DNA from: Limiplasma sp048370855
Lineage (GTDB): Bacteria > Bacillota > Clostridia > Christensenellales > Aristaeellaceae
DNA length: 64,000 bases
Direction of reading: 5' to 3'
NCBI GenBank assembly: GCA_048370855.1
Contig: DBGEOK010000015.1
Coordinates: 1 to 64,000 of the forward strand
In this document: positions 25,218 through 33,443 of the stretch, piece by piece
How positions within the stretch are numbered: position 1 is the first letter of the stretch
Layout: each line of letters opens with the position of its first letter
Made by a program: the position numbers and the translations under genes
The notes under the pieces: generated by a model
What the model was told of the DNA's origin: nothing
What the model saw: the letters and a program-made list of their open reading frames with translations, nothing else
Databases searched by the model: none

Positions 25218-27116
25218 TCAATAGGTGTAGCGCACCACCAGCCACGGCTTGCTGTCATACATGCCGTAGGCGTCCCCGAACAGGCGGTAGCTGACGCCCT
25301 CCTCCCAGGTCGTGCGGGAGGAATTTTCGACGTACACCAGCAGCGGATTTTCCTCTGTGCCCACGTTCATAAACGCGCGCTGCGGCTTGGTGGTTTCAAT
25401 AGAGGTGATGACGCCCTCGCAAAGATAAATCTGCGACTTGCTTTTGCGCAGCTCCAGGTTGTCCATCAAATCGGTATACTGTTCCTTGATATCCCACGCC
25501 TTGCGGGAATACACGTCCACATTGGGCACATAGTAAACGACGTGTTCCACGCGCGTGGTTTTTTTATTGGGATAATCGGCCGTAATGATGATGGTGTTAT
25601 TGCCGATCTTGTCAAATACGGCCTTGAAGCTGAAGGAGCCGTCAGTGGCGGTGTTTGTAATATCCAAATCCGTATAGGGCGAAAGCACCTTGACCACCGC
25701 GCCGGGAAGCGTCGTCGCGCGCACCGTCATGGTGGCCGACGCGTCGCTGCTGCGGCTGGCGATATCGGAGGCAAGGTCCAGCGGGATATCCTGTTTTTCG
25801 CGGAACAGGGTAACGGTGGCGGAGTTTTCCCGGCAGTACTGGCTGCGGACCACGATTTCAAAATTGTTTTCCCCAATGGGCTGAACGGTCGCGTTATAGC
25901 TGACCTTGCCGCCCTCGGTGTTGACCAGGTCGCTGTAATCCTCCCCGTTGATGGTCACCGTGCTTCCTTCGCGCACATAAAATACAATGTTATACATTGC
26001 CGTGCTCACCACCTCATAGGGGCTGTCCGGGGTGTTGAGCTCAATGGGAGAAAGCGGGATATCGATTTCATAGCTGATAGGGTCCAGCGGCTGCTGCTTT
26101 CCCGTATCGTTAATCACAAAGGGCGACAGCGTGACGGTCATGGTATCCTGGAGATAATCCTCATAATCGTCATACCAGATATGGTCGAGGATATCAAACG
26201 TGGCCACGCCGCCGGTCACGATGGCGGAGGTGCGCAGCTCGCGTATGGTGACGCGCTGCCCATCCTGCCCGGGAATGGTCACCGTATGCGCCGCCAGATC
26301 GTCGCGGATGGTCGGCGTCACAACGGCGACGGGGCGGTCGTCGCGATTGGCCGCGTTCACCATTGGAATGATGAACGCGAAGGAAATCCACCCCGCCACG
26401 GCCAGGCAGCCGACGATGAGCGCCGCGTTCAGCAGCCGGCGCGCGGCATGGCGGCGGGGCCTGCGGCCTGAAGGCGGCATGCTGCGAAGGCGCAGCGAAT
26501 TTTCGTATTCATCCTGGTTGGCGTGCATCGGCAGGTATTCGCTTGTATCATGATAGCCGTCGTAAACAGGCTCGTCCTCGTCCGGTTTTTGAATATTGAC
26601 CAGCCGCCGCGTATTGCCATAGCCATACAGCTCGTCCTCGCTCTGCCCGGAATAGGTGGTGCGGTATTTGGCCGGATAAACGCGCCGCGCGCCCGGCTCC
26701 ACGTCGCCCTCCTCCACCAGCTCCGGCGCGACCGGCCTGAGGGCCGTATCCGGATTATCATACGCTGAAAAGAACGTGCTGCGGTTGCTGGTGGTGCGCA
26801 CCGACCGGCCGGACGGCGCGATGCCGCGCCTTGCGGCCTCCTCGCGCAGGCGGCGCTGTTCCTGCTCCCCGATCAGCTTGCGGGACTTCAGGTCCACCAT
26901 TTCGCTGGCAAGGCTGTCCCTCGGGTCCAGAGACGTCTCTTCCTCCCCCGTCTCATCCACGCGCACGTAGCTTTTCGGTTTTTCCTTATCGTGAAGCTCG
27001 ATCTGCCACGCGGGCATGCCCTCCATGCCGTAGGCATCGTTCGGCAGTTCCTCGCCGCAGTAAATGCAATGGGGCAGATTCGCCCTGTTCCATTTTCCAC
27101 AATTAGGGCATTTCAT
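25218..27116 (-). CDS. Zinc-ribbon, single-pass membrane protein with Ig-like modules
   Basis: The 632-aa protein starts with a double-CxxC zinc ribbon (CPNCGKWNR...CIYCGEEL). A charged, probably disordered cytoplasmic region (about 25-225) with a basic stretch before the membrane follows. One membrane segment, AALIVGCLAVAGWISFAFIIPMV, lies near 230-255. The extracellular part (255-632) has beta-rich modules including STVTINGEDYSDL and ATTLPGAVVKVLSPYTDL, which look like Ig-like or bacterial big domains. The start has AAAGGAG 9 nt upstream. The layout suggests signal or structural coupling across the membrane. I recognise no named family. Confidence 0.75.
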   Translation of the reverse strand: MKCPNCGKWNRANLPHCIYCGEELPNDAYGMEGMPAWQIELHDKEKPKSYVRVDETGEEETSLDPRDSLASEMVDLKSRKLIGEQEQRRLREEAARRGIAPSGRSVRTTSNRSTFFSAYDNPDTALRPVAPELVEEGDVEPGARRVYPAKYRTTYSGQSEDELYGYGNTRRLVNIQKPDEDEPVYDGYHDTSEYLPMHANQDEYENSLRLRSMPPSGRRPRRHAARRLLNAALIVGCLAVAGWISFAFIIPMVNAANRDDRPVAVVTPTIRDDLAAHTVTIPGQDGQRVTIRELRTSAIVTGGVATFDILDHIWYDDYEDYLQDTMTVTLSPFVINDTGKQQPLDPISYEIDIPLSPIELNTPDSPYEVVSTAMYNIVFYVREGSTVTINGEDYSDLVNTEGGKVSYNATVQPIGENNFEIVVRSQYCRENSATVTLFREKQDIPLDLASDIASRSSDASATMTVRATTLPGAVVKVLSPYTDLDITNTATDGSFSFKAVFDKIGNNTIIITADYPNKKTTRVEHVVYYVPNVDVYSRKAWDIKEQYTDLMDNLELRKSKSQIYLCEGVITSIETTKPQRAFMNVGTEENPLLVYVENSSRTTWEEGVSYRLFGDAYGMYDSKPWLVVRYTY

Positions 27117-27227
27117 CCGGCCAAACTCCTTTAGCGTCGGTACGGGCCATGGGTATCGTTTCTAATTTTTCGAGCAGGGCCGCCCGTTTTCCTGCCTGCC
27201 CGGGCCCGGCCGTCCATGTGTTACAGA

Positions 27228-27560
27228 TTAAAAAGCCAGCCCGTTTTCGGCGAAGTATTCATATTTTAGTTCCATAAAACGGTTGAGCAGCGTCGCTACC
27301 AGCATGTCCTCGTCATCGTCCTGCGGATGGTCGGACAGGTACGCGTCGTAGATGTATTCAAAGGCCTCGTCCTCGTCATATTCGCCGCCTCCCGGCTCGT
27401 CGCGCTCATCCAGCACGCCCGTCAAACGCATAAAATGCAAATCATACCCGATCATTTCCTCAATCAGGCCCGGAACAAGCGGCGCAATGGCCGAAAAAGG
27501 TTTGCTTTCCAGTCTGGAGAGGATGAACCGCTTTTCCTCCGCGGGGTCGAGCTCCTTCAT
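27228..27560 (-). CDS. Small acidic protein, unknown
   Basis: The 110-aa product is strongly acidic, with ERDEPGGGEYDEDEAFEYIYD and DHPQDDDEDM in the middle and mostly helical ends. There is no membrane segment or signal peptide. The ATG at 27560 has AAGGAGG 6 nt upstream; the frame continues upstream into a terminator hairpin, so a longer form is unlikely. It stands between rplS and the zinc-ribbon gene, all on the minus strand. I do not recognise the family. Confidence 0.6.
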   Translation of the reverse strand: MKELDPAEEKRFILSRLESKPFSAIAPLVPGLIEEMIGYDLHFMRLTGVLDERDEPGGGEYDEDEAFEYIYDAYLSDHPQDDDEDMLVATLLNRFMELKYEYFAENGLAF

Positions 27561-27892
27561 GGCGCGCCTCCTTGCCTTCCTGCATTGAGCAGGATATACC
27601 AAAAGAGCGCCCGACATGCGGGCGCTCAGGGCGTCGAAAAAGCTCGCCTTTCGGCGATCTTTTCCACCGAGAACTGTCGGAAACGTTTCGGCTAAAGCCG
27701 AAATTCCCCAGCCGGGGTTTCAATCACCGGTTTAAAATCGGCAATTGAAATTTTCGCCAAAGGCGAAAACAACGCGCCCGCCGCCGGCAAAGCCAGACGA
27801 TGCGGTTTGGAGGAGCCGCGGCCCCTCCAGGCCGCCCCAAATAAGGGGGGCGACAGCCTGAGCGCCCGGCACGCGGGCGCTCTCAGGCCGCC
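27561..27892. repeat. 332-base gap of inverted repeats after rplS
   Basis: No gene is seen. Two almost identical 23-base hairpins flank the region (27605-27627 and 27860-27882). Between them are TTTCGGCTAAAGCCGAAA (about 27687-27704), CCCCAGCCGGGG, TTTCGCCAAAGGCGAAAA (about 27752-27769) and GGAGGAGCCGCGGCCCCTCC (about 27809-27828). It is rich in hairpins like the composite repeat gaps but has different sequences. Confidence 0.7.
27601..27628 (-). terminator. Terminator downstream of rplS
   Basis: On the minus strand, a GAGCGCCCG / CGGGCGCTC stem is followed by TTTT. It lies about 265 bases after rplS and 45 bases before the next gene, so it ends the rplS transcript. A near-identical hairpin sits at 27860-27882. 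Confidence 0.75.
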
Positions 27893-28243
27893 TTACACAC
27901 GCTTGGCTTCCTTGATCTTGGCAGCCTTGCCCTGAAGGTTGCGCAGATAATACAGCTTTGCGCGGCGAACCTTGCCGCGGCGAATCACCTCGATGTGGTC
28001 CACGCGGGGAGAATGCAGCGGGAACGTGCGCTCAACGCCGATGCCATACGACACGCGGCGGACGGTAAACGTTTCCCGGACGCTGCCGTTGCGCCTGGCC
28101 ATCACGGTACCCTCAAACGCCTGAAGACGCTCGCGGCTGCCTTCCACAACCTTCACGAAAACGCGAACGGTGTCACCGATGCCGAAATCAGGCAGATCGG
28201 TGCGGAGCTGAGCCTTCTCGATGGAACGAATGATTTCACTCAT
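27893..28243 (-). CDS. rplS: Ribosomal protein bL19
   Basis: This large-subunit protein sits at the 30S-50S interface. The 116-aa product shows DTVRVFVKVVEGSRERLQAFEGTVMARRNG, GIGVERTFPLHSPRV and VRRAKLYYLRNLQGKAAKIKE, all family hallmarks, at full length. A strong GGAAGGAGG site precedes the ATG. The usual neighbours trmD and rimM are absent here. Confidence 0.97.
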   Translation of the reverse strand: MSEIIRSIEKAQLRTDLPDFGIGDTVRVFVKVVEGSRERLQAFEGTVMARRNGSVRETFTVRRVSYGIGVERTFPLHSPRVDHIEVIRRGKVRRAKLYYLRNLQGKAAKIKEAKRV

Positions 28244-28581
28244 TTCATTGGCCTCCTTCCTTCGTAGACGTTCGTACCCGCAAGCCCACAGCTTAGGCAG
28301 AGGACCGTCCGTTTGTCACAAGGCTTATTATACCATGCCATGGATATGCAATGCAAGCTTTATTTTACGGCCAGCTTCCCTTTCCCGGTCTGTTTTCCAT
28401 CCCAAGCCGTCACAGCGTTCCGCGAACCATTTCAGTTGTTTCTTTTGACTCAAAAATATGAATTTTTTGTTTCAATACCACTTGCTTTTTTTCATAATTA
28501 GCCTTACAATGTTAGCATCGCTTAGAATTTCGGGCGTTTGCGCATCGCGTGAACGCCTTAACGCAGGAAAGGAAGAAGCCG
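28244..28581. other. Divergent promoter region rplS / two-component operon
   Basis: This 338-base gap holds divergent promoters. Minus strand: a TATAAT at 28327-28332 preceded by TGG, for rplS. Plus strand: the promoter at 28482-28510. The rest (28360-28480) is AT-richer than the surrounding DNA and shows nothing else I can name. Confidence 0.6.
28482..28510 (+). promoter_or_regulatory. Promoter of the two-component operon
   Basis: TTGCTT (28482-28487) and TACAAT (28505-28510) are 17 bases apart. The predicted start is near 28517, 65 bases before the response regulator. Confidence 0.65.
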
Positions 28582-29274
28582 ATGGCGAAGCGCATTCTGT
28601 TGGTTGACGACGAACCGTTGATTGTAAAGGGTTTGAAATATACGCTTGAGCAGGAGGGCTTTGAAACCGATTCCGCCGCCGACGGCGACGAGGCGCTCGC
28701 CAAATTCTTTGCCGGCCATTACGACTTTATCCTGCTGGACGTCATGCTTCCCAAGGTGGACGGAATCACGGTCTGCCAGCGCATCCGCGAGCACAGCAAC
28801 GTTCCCATCATCATGCTCACGGCCAAAGGCGAGCAGATCGATAAAATCCTGGGCCTGGAGTACGGCGCGGACGATTACATGACCAAGCCCTTCAATATCC
28901 TGGAGGTTAAGGCCCGCATCAAGACCATCATGCGCAGGGCGTCCGGCAGCGCGCAGAGCGAGGCGCGAAAGGTCATCCGCGTGCATGATATAGAGATTAA
29001 CGCCGTCAATCGCTCGGTTACGCTGGGGGGCAAGGAGGTGCGCCTGACGGCAAAAGAATTTGACCTGCTTCAGGTGTTCGTCAACAACCGCGGCAAAGTC
29101 TTCAGCCGCGAATCCCTGCTGGAAACCGTATGGAAATACGATTATACCGGCGATGCCCGTACCGTGGACGTGCATATCCGTCGCCTCCGCGAAAAAATCG
29201 AGCGGAATCCCGCCCAGCCGGAGTTTATCTTCACCAAGTGGGGAGTGGGCTACTATTTCACCGATAAGGATTAA
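28582..29274 (+). CDS. OmpR-family response regulator
   Basis: The 230-aa regulator has a receiver domain with acidic pocket D9/D10, phospho-acceptor D53 (FILLDVMLPK), T80 and K102 (YMTKPF). The DNA-binding winged-helix domain (about 130-230) has VRLTAKEFDLLQVFVNNRGKVFSRESLLETVW. I start at ATG 28582, after GGAAAGGAAG; the track upstream lacks a site. It resembles WalR/YycF and MtrA. It heads an operon with a kinase and two GerMN lipoproteins. Envelope control is inferred. Confidence 0.93.
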   Translation: MAKRILLVDDEPLIVKGLKYTLEQEGFETDSAADGDEALAKFFAGHYDFILLDVMLPKVDGITVCQRIREHSNVPIIMLTAKGEQIDKILGLEYGADDYMTKPFNILEVKARIKTIMRRASGSAQSEARKVIRVHDIEINAVNRSVTLGGKEVRLTAKEFDLLQVFVNNRGKVFSRESLLETVWKYDYTGDARTVDVHIRRLREKIERNPAQPEFIFTKWGVGYYFTDKD

Positions 29275-30730
29275 CAACCCGTTCACCTCCATCCGCTGGA
29301 AAATCCTACTCGCCTTCCTGCTCATTGTGGGGGTGAGCTACTATGCCGTAGCCACCTCGCTGATTGGGCTGGTGGGCGATTATTTGTTCGACGACCGCAT
29401 GCAGCAGGATCGCGCCAGCACCGACCAGCTCGCCGTGGAGCTTGCCCCGCTCTATGCCTCCTCCCAAATGAGCGCGCTTCAGCAGCGCCTGGAAACCGCG
29501 GGCGGAGAGCTCGGAGGGCGGCTCATGGTGCTGGACCTGAGCGGAAAGGTACAGGCTGACAGCTTTTCGGAGTTAAACGGCTCGCGCATGGAATTGCCGG
29601 AGGTCGCAAGCATCCTGTCCATGGGAAAAACCGCCGATTACGGCGTGCATAAGCTTTCCGGAAGCGCCACGGCGGCGGTATTCCATTTTTTGCGCCCCTA
29701 CGACCAAAGCGCGCAGTGGGTGGGCTATTGTACCGCGTCGCTCTCCCGGGGCGGCAGCACCATCGGCGTTCTGCTTTTTTCCTCCCCTATTCAGGAAATG
29801 ATGCAGCGGCTGTTTTCCCTTCAGGACCGCATGGTATTCTATTTTCTCCTGGCCGCCGGCGCCGCGCTGGTGATTGCGATGGTCTTTTCGCGCGTCATCA
29901 CGCGCCCGATCGCTTCCCTTACGCGCAGCATTCAGCGCATGGGCCGGGGCGACTTTTCCGTTAGGGTGCCGGTAAAGGGCAGCGGCGAGCTGCGCCGCCT
30001 GTCCGAAACCTTCAATACCATGTCCGAAAAGCTGGAAATGCTGGATAAGAGCCGCAACCAGTTTGTATCCAATGCCAGCCATGAGCTGAAAACCCCGCTG
30101 GCCACGATGAAAATCCTGCTGGAGAGCATCATCTATCAGCCGGAGATGGATACCGGCATGAGAACCGAATTTTTGACGGATATTAATAAGGAGATCGACC
30201 GCCTCAACCTCATTATCGGCGATTTGCTTACGTTGGTCAGCATGGATTCTAAAACCATGCGCCTGAACCGCACGACCTTCAGCCTCGCCCAGGTGGTAAC
30301 CGACACCGCGCAGCGCCTTGGCCTGGTGGCGGCAAAGCGCAAGCAGGACATAAAGCTTCAGCTTGCCGACCGCTGCGAAATGTACGCCGACTGCGCAAAG
30401 CTGACGCAGGTGGTGTATAACCTGATGGACAACGCCATTAAATATACGCAGGACGGCGGCGTGGTCCGCGTGCGGCTGATCCGCTCGGGACGCGACGCCA
30501 TCCTCACCGTTTCAGATAACGGCCCCGGAATCCCCAAAGAGGATCAAGCCCATATTTTTGACCGGTTTTACCGCGTAGATAAAGCCCGCAGCCGCGATAC
30601 GGGCGGCACGGGCCTAGGCCTCAGCATTGTGCACCAAATGGTGCTGATGCATGGCGGAAGCGTTTCCGTAGACAGCGAGGAAGGGCATGGAGCGACCTTT
30701 ACCGTCGAGTTGCCCATCCATCAAGGGTAA
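29270..30730 (+). CDS. Membrane sensor histidine kinase
   Basis: The roughly 486-aa kinase has a membrane segment at about 10-35 (WKILLAFLLIVGVSYYAVA), an extracellular sensor domain (about 40-200), a second membrane segment (MVFYFLLAAGAALVIAMVF), HAMP, the phospho-histidine H271 in SNASHELKTPL, and N, G1 and G2 boxes (NLMDNAIKYT; VSDNGPGIP; GGTGLGLSIV). No ATG, GTG or TTG sits at the expected start. The best fit is ATT at 29270, which overlaps the regulator's stop (ATTAA); an ATG at 29153 would require a 122-base overlap. The gene is certain, the start is not. Confidence 0.85.
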   Translation: MNNPFTSIRWKILLAFLLIVGVSYYAVATSLIGLVGDYLFDDRMQQDRASTDQLAVELAPLYASSQMSALQQRLETAGGELGGRLMVLDLSGKVQADSFSELNGSRMELPEVASILSMGKTADYGVHKLSGSATAAVFHFLRPYDQSAQWVGYCTASLSRGGSTIGVLLFSSPIQEMMQRLFSLQDRMVFYFLLAAGAALVIAMVFSRVITRPIASLTRSIQRMGRGDFSVRVPVKGSGELRRLSETFNTMSEKLEMLDKSRNQFVSNASHELKTPLATMKILLESIIYQPEMDTGMRTEFLTDINKEIDRLNLIIGDLLTLVSMDSKTMRLNRTTFSLAQVVTDTAQRLGLVAAKRKQDIKLQLADRCEMYADCAKLTQVVYNLMDNAIKYTQDGGVVRVRLIRSGRDAILTVSDNGPGIPKEDQAHIFDRFYRVDKARSRDTGGTGLGLSIVHQMVLMHGGSVSVDSEEGHGATFTVELPIHQG

Positions 30731-30744
30731 GGAGGACGATCTCC

Positions 30745-31731
30745 TTGAGGAAGATGATCCTGCTTGCCGCCCTGCTCGGGTGCGCGGCGATCCTGCTGTG
30801 CGGCTGCAGCGCGGCGGGTAATCCGCTCGTCAAGGCGGAGGCGACCGCCGTGCCGGGGCTTTCCATGACCCTTCATGCCGCCGCGGCTTCCGAAAGCAAT
30901 GTGGACGAGCTGTCCGCAACGCTGTATTTTCGTTACATGGATCAGCCCATGCTTGCCGGCGAAAGCCGCGCGCTCACCGTGCCAAGGGATGAAAGCGCCG
31001 AGCTTGCGTTGATTAACGCCCTGCTCGAGGGGCCGAGCGCCGGCCACCTGGAGCTTACGCGCCTGTTTCCCGAAACCGTTCGCGTGGAAAGCGTGGCGGC
31101 GCGGGACGGCCTGCTCTTCGTTACCTTTAACCAGGCGCTGCTCACCGACGACGGGGTTCCCGCGAATTGGCGGCAGGACGCCGCGTGGGCCGAGGAAGCT
31201 CCCCGTTTGCGGCTGTTAACCATTCAAAGCCTCGTGGCTTCCATTACGGAAAGCTTTCCTTATACGGGCGTGCAGATTTTGATTTTGGGGCAGGAGGACG
31301 GGCAGGCCGGCCAGCGGTTGGACAACAGCTATTTTTTATCGGGTCAGGGCGGCCTCAGCGACCCGCAGCTACGCAACGAAGCGCTGCTGCTCACGCCGCA
31401 AAATACCGCGCAATGCCTTCTGCGGGCATGGCAGCAGCGCGATTACGACACGCTTTATGCCTACACGGCGGCATCCGGCGCCAACGGCGAGCCCCGGCCC
31501 CTTTACGACGACTTCGCGCTGGCGCTGGACGCCTGCAAAACGCTTACCGCGTACTCCGTCAGCGCCGGAAGCGTTTCGCACGACGGGGCGAGCGCCGTGC
31601 TGACGGTTTCGCTTTCGCTGAGCATAGAGGGCGCGCCCGTCGAAATTCCGGCTTACCCGCTCAGGCTGGCCCGTGAAAACGGGGTTTGGAAAATTGGGTA
31701 TGATACGCTTTCCAGCCTGATGGCGAGCTGA
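30745..31731 (+). CDS. GerMN-domain lipoprotein 1
   Basis: The 328-aa protein has a lipobox LLCGC (Cys near residue 21), so it is probably anchored outside the membrane. A GerMN domain spans about 55-200 (LALINALLEGPSAGHLELTRLFP...FVTFNQALL...LTIQSLVASITESF). The C-terminal part (about 215-328) is of unknown fold and NTF2-like. I use the TTG at 30745, which has GGAGG 9 nt upstream. GerMN domains occur in spore germination protein GerM and in actinobacterial LpqB. The gene is 14 bases after the kinase stop. Confidence 0.85.
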   Translation: MRKMILLAALLGCAAILLCGCSAAGNPLVKAEATAVPGLSMTLHAAAASESNVDELSATLYFRYMDQPMLAGESRALTVPRDESAELALINALLEGPSAGHLELTRLFPETVRVESVAARDGLLFVTFNQALLTDDGVPANWRQDAAWAEEAPRLRLLTIQSLVASITESFPYTGVQILILGQEDGQAGQRLDNSYFLSGQGGLSDPQLRNEALLLTPQNTAQCLLRAWQQRDYDTLYAYTAASGANGEPRPLYDDFALALDACKTLTAYSVSAGSVSHDGASAVLTVSLSLSIEGAPVEIPAYPLRLARENGVWKIGYDTLSSLMAS

Positions 31732-31748
31732 GAAGGAGGCGATCCTGC

Positions 31749-33296
31749 ATGAACAAAAAACGCCTGACGGCCATCCTGCTTGCAGGACCACTCGCCCTGG
31801 CGCTTTGCGCGTGCTCAAACGGCGGCGTCCCCGTGGCGGAAAACGCGCCGGAGCTTACGCTGCCGCCCGCCGTGACGGAATACGTCGCCCCCATTGGCGA
31901 CGCCGCGCTCGAGTTTACCGGGGACGCCACGCTGTTCCTGCCCCGGCATGACGGCACGCGGCTGGTAGCGGTCAACACGCAGGTATCCTTTTCCGCCGCG
32001 AGGCCGCACGCGGAAAGCCTGACGCGCGCGCTGCTCAACTACCCGGGCGACGGCGTGGCAAGCTCGCTGGGCGGCGGCGTCCGCCTCGCGCTCAACGGCG
32101 TCAATCCCGTAGAGGTAAGCCTTGGCGTGGCCACGGTCAACCTGGCCGCCTCCGCGCTGCAATTGGACCGAAGGGACCTGTATATCGCCTGCCAAGCCAT
32201 TGCGAACACGCTGACGGAGCTGTCGGAAATCAGCTATGTCAACGTGCTGGTCATGGACAAGCCCGTGGGCCTGGATATCGCCAATACCCTGCCGACGGGA
32301 ACCTTCAGCCGGAGCGCCGGACAGGACGTCGGCGCCGTATATGAGCAGCTCCTCTCCCGACGGGTTCAGGCAGGCGAAAGCGCGGCGGAACGGCCCCTAT
32401 CCTCTAACGTGACGCTTTACTTTCCGCTTTCCGGCACAGAGGGCGTAATGAGCGAGGTGCGCGCGATCTCCTTTGGAAACCAGGTGTTTTCAGACATGGT
32501 CGTGTCGATCCTTAGGGAGCTGGCCGCCGGGCCGCAGCAGGCCGTCGGCTCCCCGGCTTTGCCGCTGCTGGCCGACCTGTTGACGCTCTCCCCCTCCCTG
32601 TCCTATTCGGAGGAAAACGGGGGCCAGATTATTTCGCTTCATTTCGCTTATAACCTGGACGAAATGCTGGAAGGCTACGGCCTGACCCGCGCGCAAAGCA
32701 TGGCGTCGCTGTGCTATACGCTGTGCACGTTTTTCCCCAACGCCGCCGGCATCAGCGTGACCATTGGCGACGCCGCCGTGACCACGCTCATGCTTACCGG
32801 CGACTTTGAAAGCTCGGTCAGCTTCTCCTACGGTATCCAGCGGCGCGCGGATTTCTCTCCGCTGCTGTACGACCGGGCCACGCTTTACTTTGCCGACGAG
32901 ACCGGCCGGAAGCTGAAGGCGTCGGAACGGCCCGTTCCCTTCTATCAGCGCAGAAGCCCGCGCGCGCTGCTGGTCGAGCTTTCCAAGGGGCCTAAGCCCT
33001 ACGACAGCGTTCCGGAGCTGCAGCCGGTGATGGCGCGGGACGCGCTGGCGGACGCTGATATCCTGGGCCTTGCGATTGCCGACAGCACGCTGATTATCAA
33101 CTTCGCGCCCAGCTTTTCCGGCGTGGGCGCGGGAATGGACGGGGAGCGGGAACGGCTGTTGGCCTATGCCATCGTCAACACCCTATGCTGCGATCCCCGC
33201 ATCAAAAGCCTTTGTGCCTTTCTATCGGGCGCGCCCTTTGAGGGCTTCTCCGGGCAGATTTACTGGCCGGGCCGCTTTTATCCCCTTCCCGGATAG
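31749..33296 (+). CDS. GerMN-domain lipoprotein 2
   Basis: The 515-aa protein has a lipobox LALCAC (Cys near residue 22). At least two GerMN-like units are visible: about 60-185 (VNLAASALQLDRRDLYIACQ...) and about 375-515 (LLVELSKGPKPYDSVPEL...LIINFAPSFSG...AYAIVNTLC), with a third, diverged unit (about 215-350) between. It is the last gene before the terminator at 33351. The ATG has GGAGGCG about 9 nt upstream. Its role, possibly as a regulator of the adjacent kinase as LpqB is for MtrB, is inferred. Confidence 0.82.
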   Translation: MNKKRLTAILLAGPLALALCACSNGGVPVAENAPELTLPPAVTEYVAPIGDAALEFTGDATLFLPRHDGTRLVAVNTQVSFSAARPHAESLTRALLNYPGDGVASSLGGGVRLALNGVNPVEVSLGVATVNLAASALQLDRRDLYIACQAIANTLTELSEISYVNVLVMDKPVGLDIANTLPTGTFSRSAGQDVGAVYEQLLSRRVQAGESAAERPLSSNVTLYFPLSGTEGVMSEVRAISFGNQVFSDMVVSILRELAAGPQQAVGSPALPLLADLLTLSPSLSYSEENGGQIISLHFAYNLDEMLEGYGLTRAQSMASLCYTLCTFFPNAAGISVTIGDAAVTTLMLTGDFESSVSFSYGIQRRADFSPLLYDRATLYFADETGRKLKASERPVPFYQRRSPRALLVELSKGPKPYDSVPELQPVMARDALADADILGLAIADSTLIINFAPSFSGVGAGMDGERERLLAYAIVNTLCCDPRIKSLCAFLSGAPFEGFSGQIYWPGRFYPLPG

Positions 33297-33350
33297 CCCG
33301 CAGTTGAAGCGGAATATCGTATGATTGGATTCGCAACGGGGTATCATTCA

Positions 33351-33380
33351 AACGGAAAGGCATGATCCTTCCGTTTTTTT
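33351..33380 (+). terminator. Terminator of the two-component/GerMN operon
   Basis: AACGGAAAGG / CCTTCCGTT stem followed by seven T's, 55 bases after the lipoprotein stop. Confidence 0.88.
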
Positions 33381-33443
33381 GTGCTATGGTGCAGCGGTGG
33401 GAAAGAATCCCATCAGCTTGATGCAAGAAAGGGAGATCGCGTG

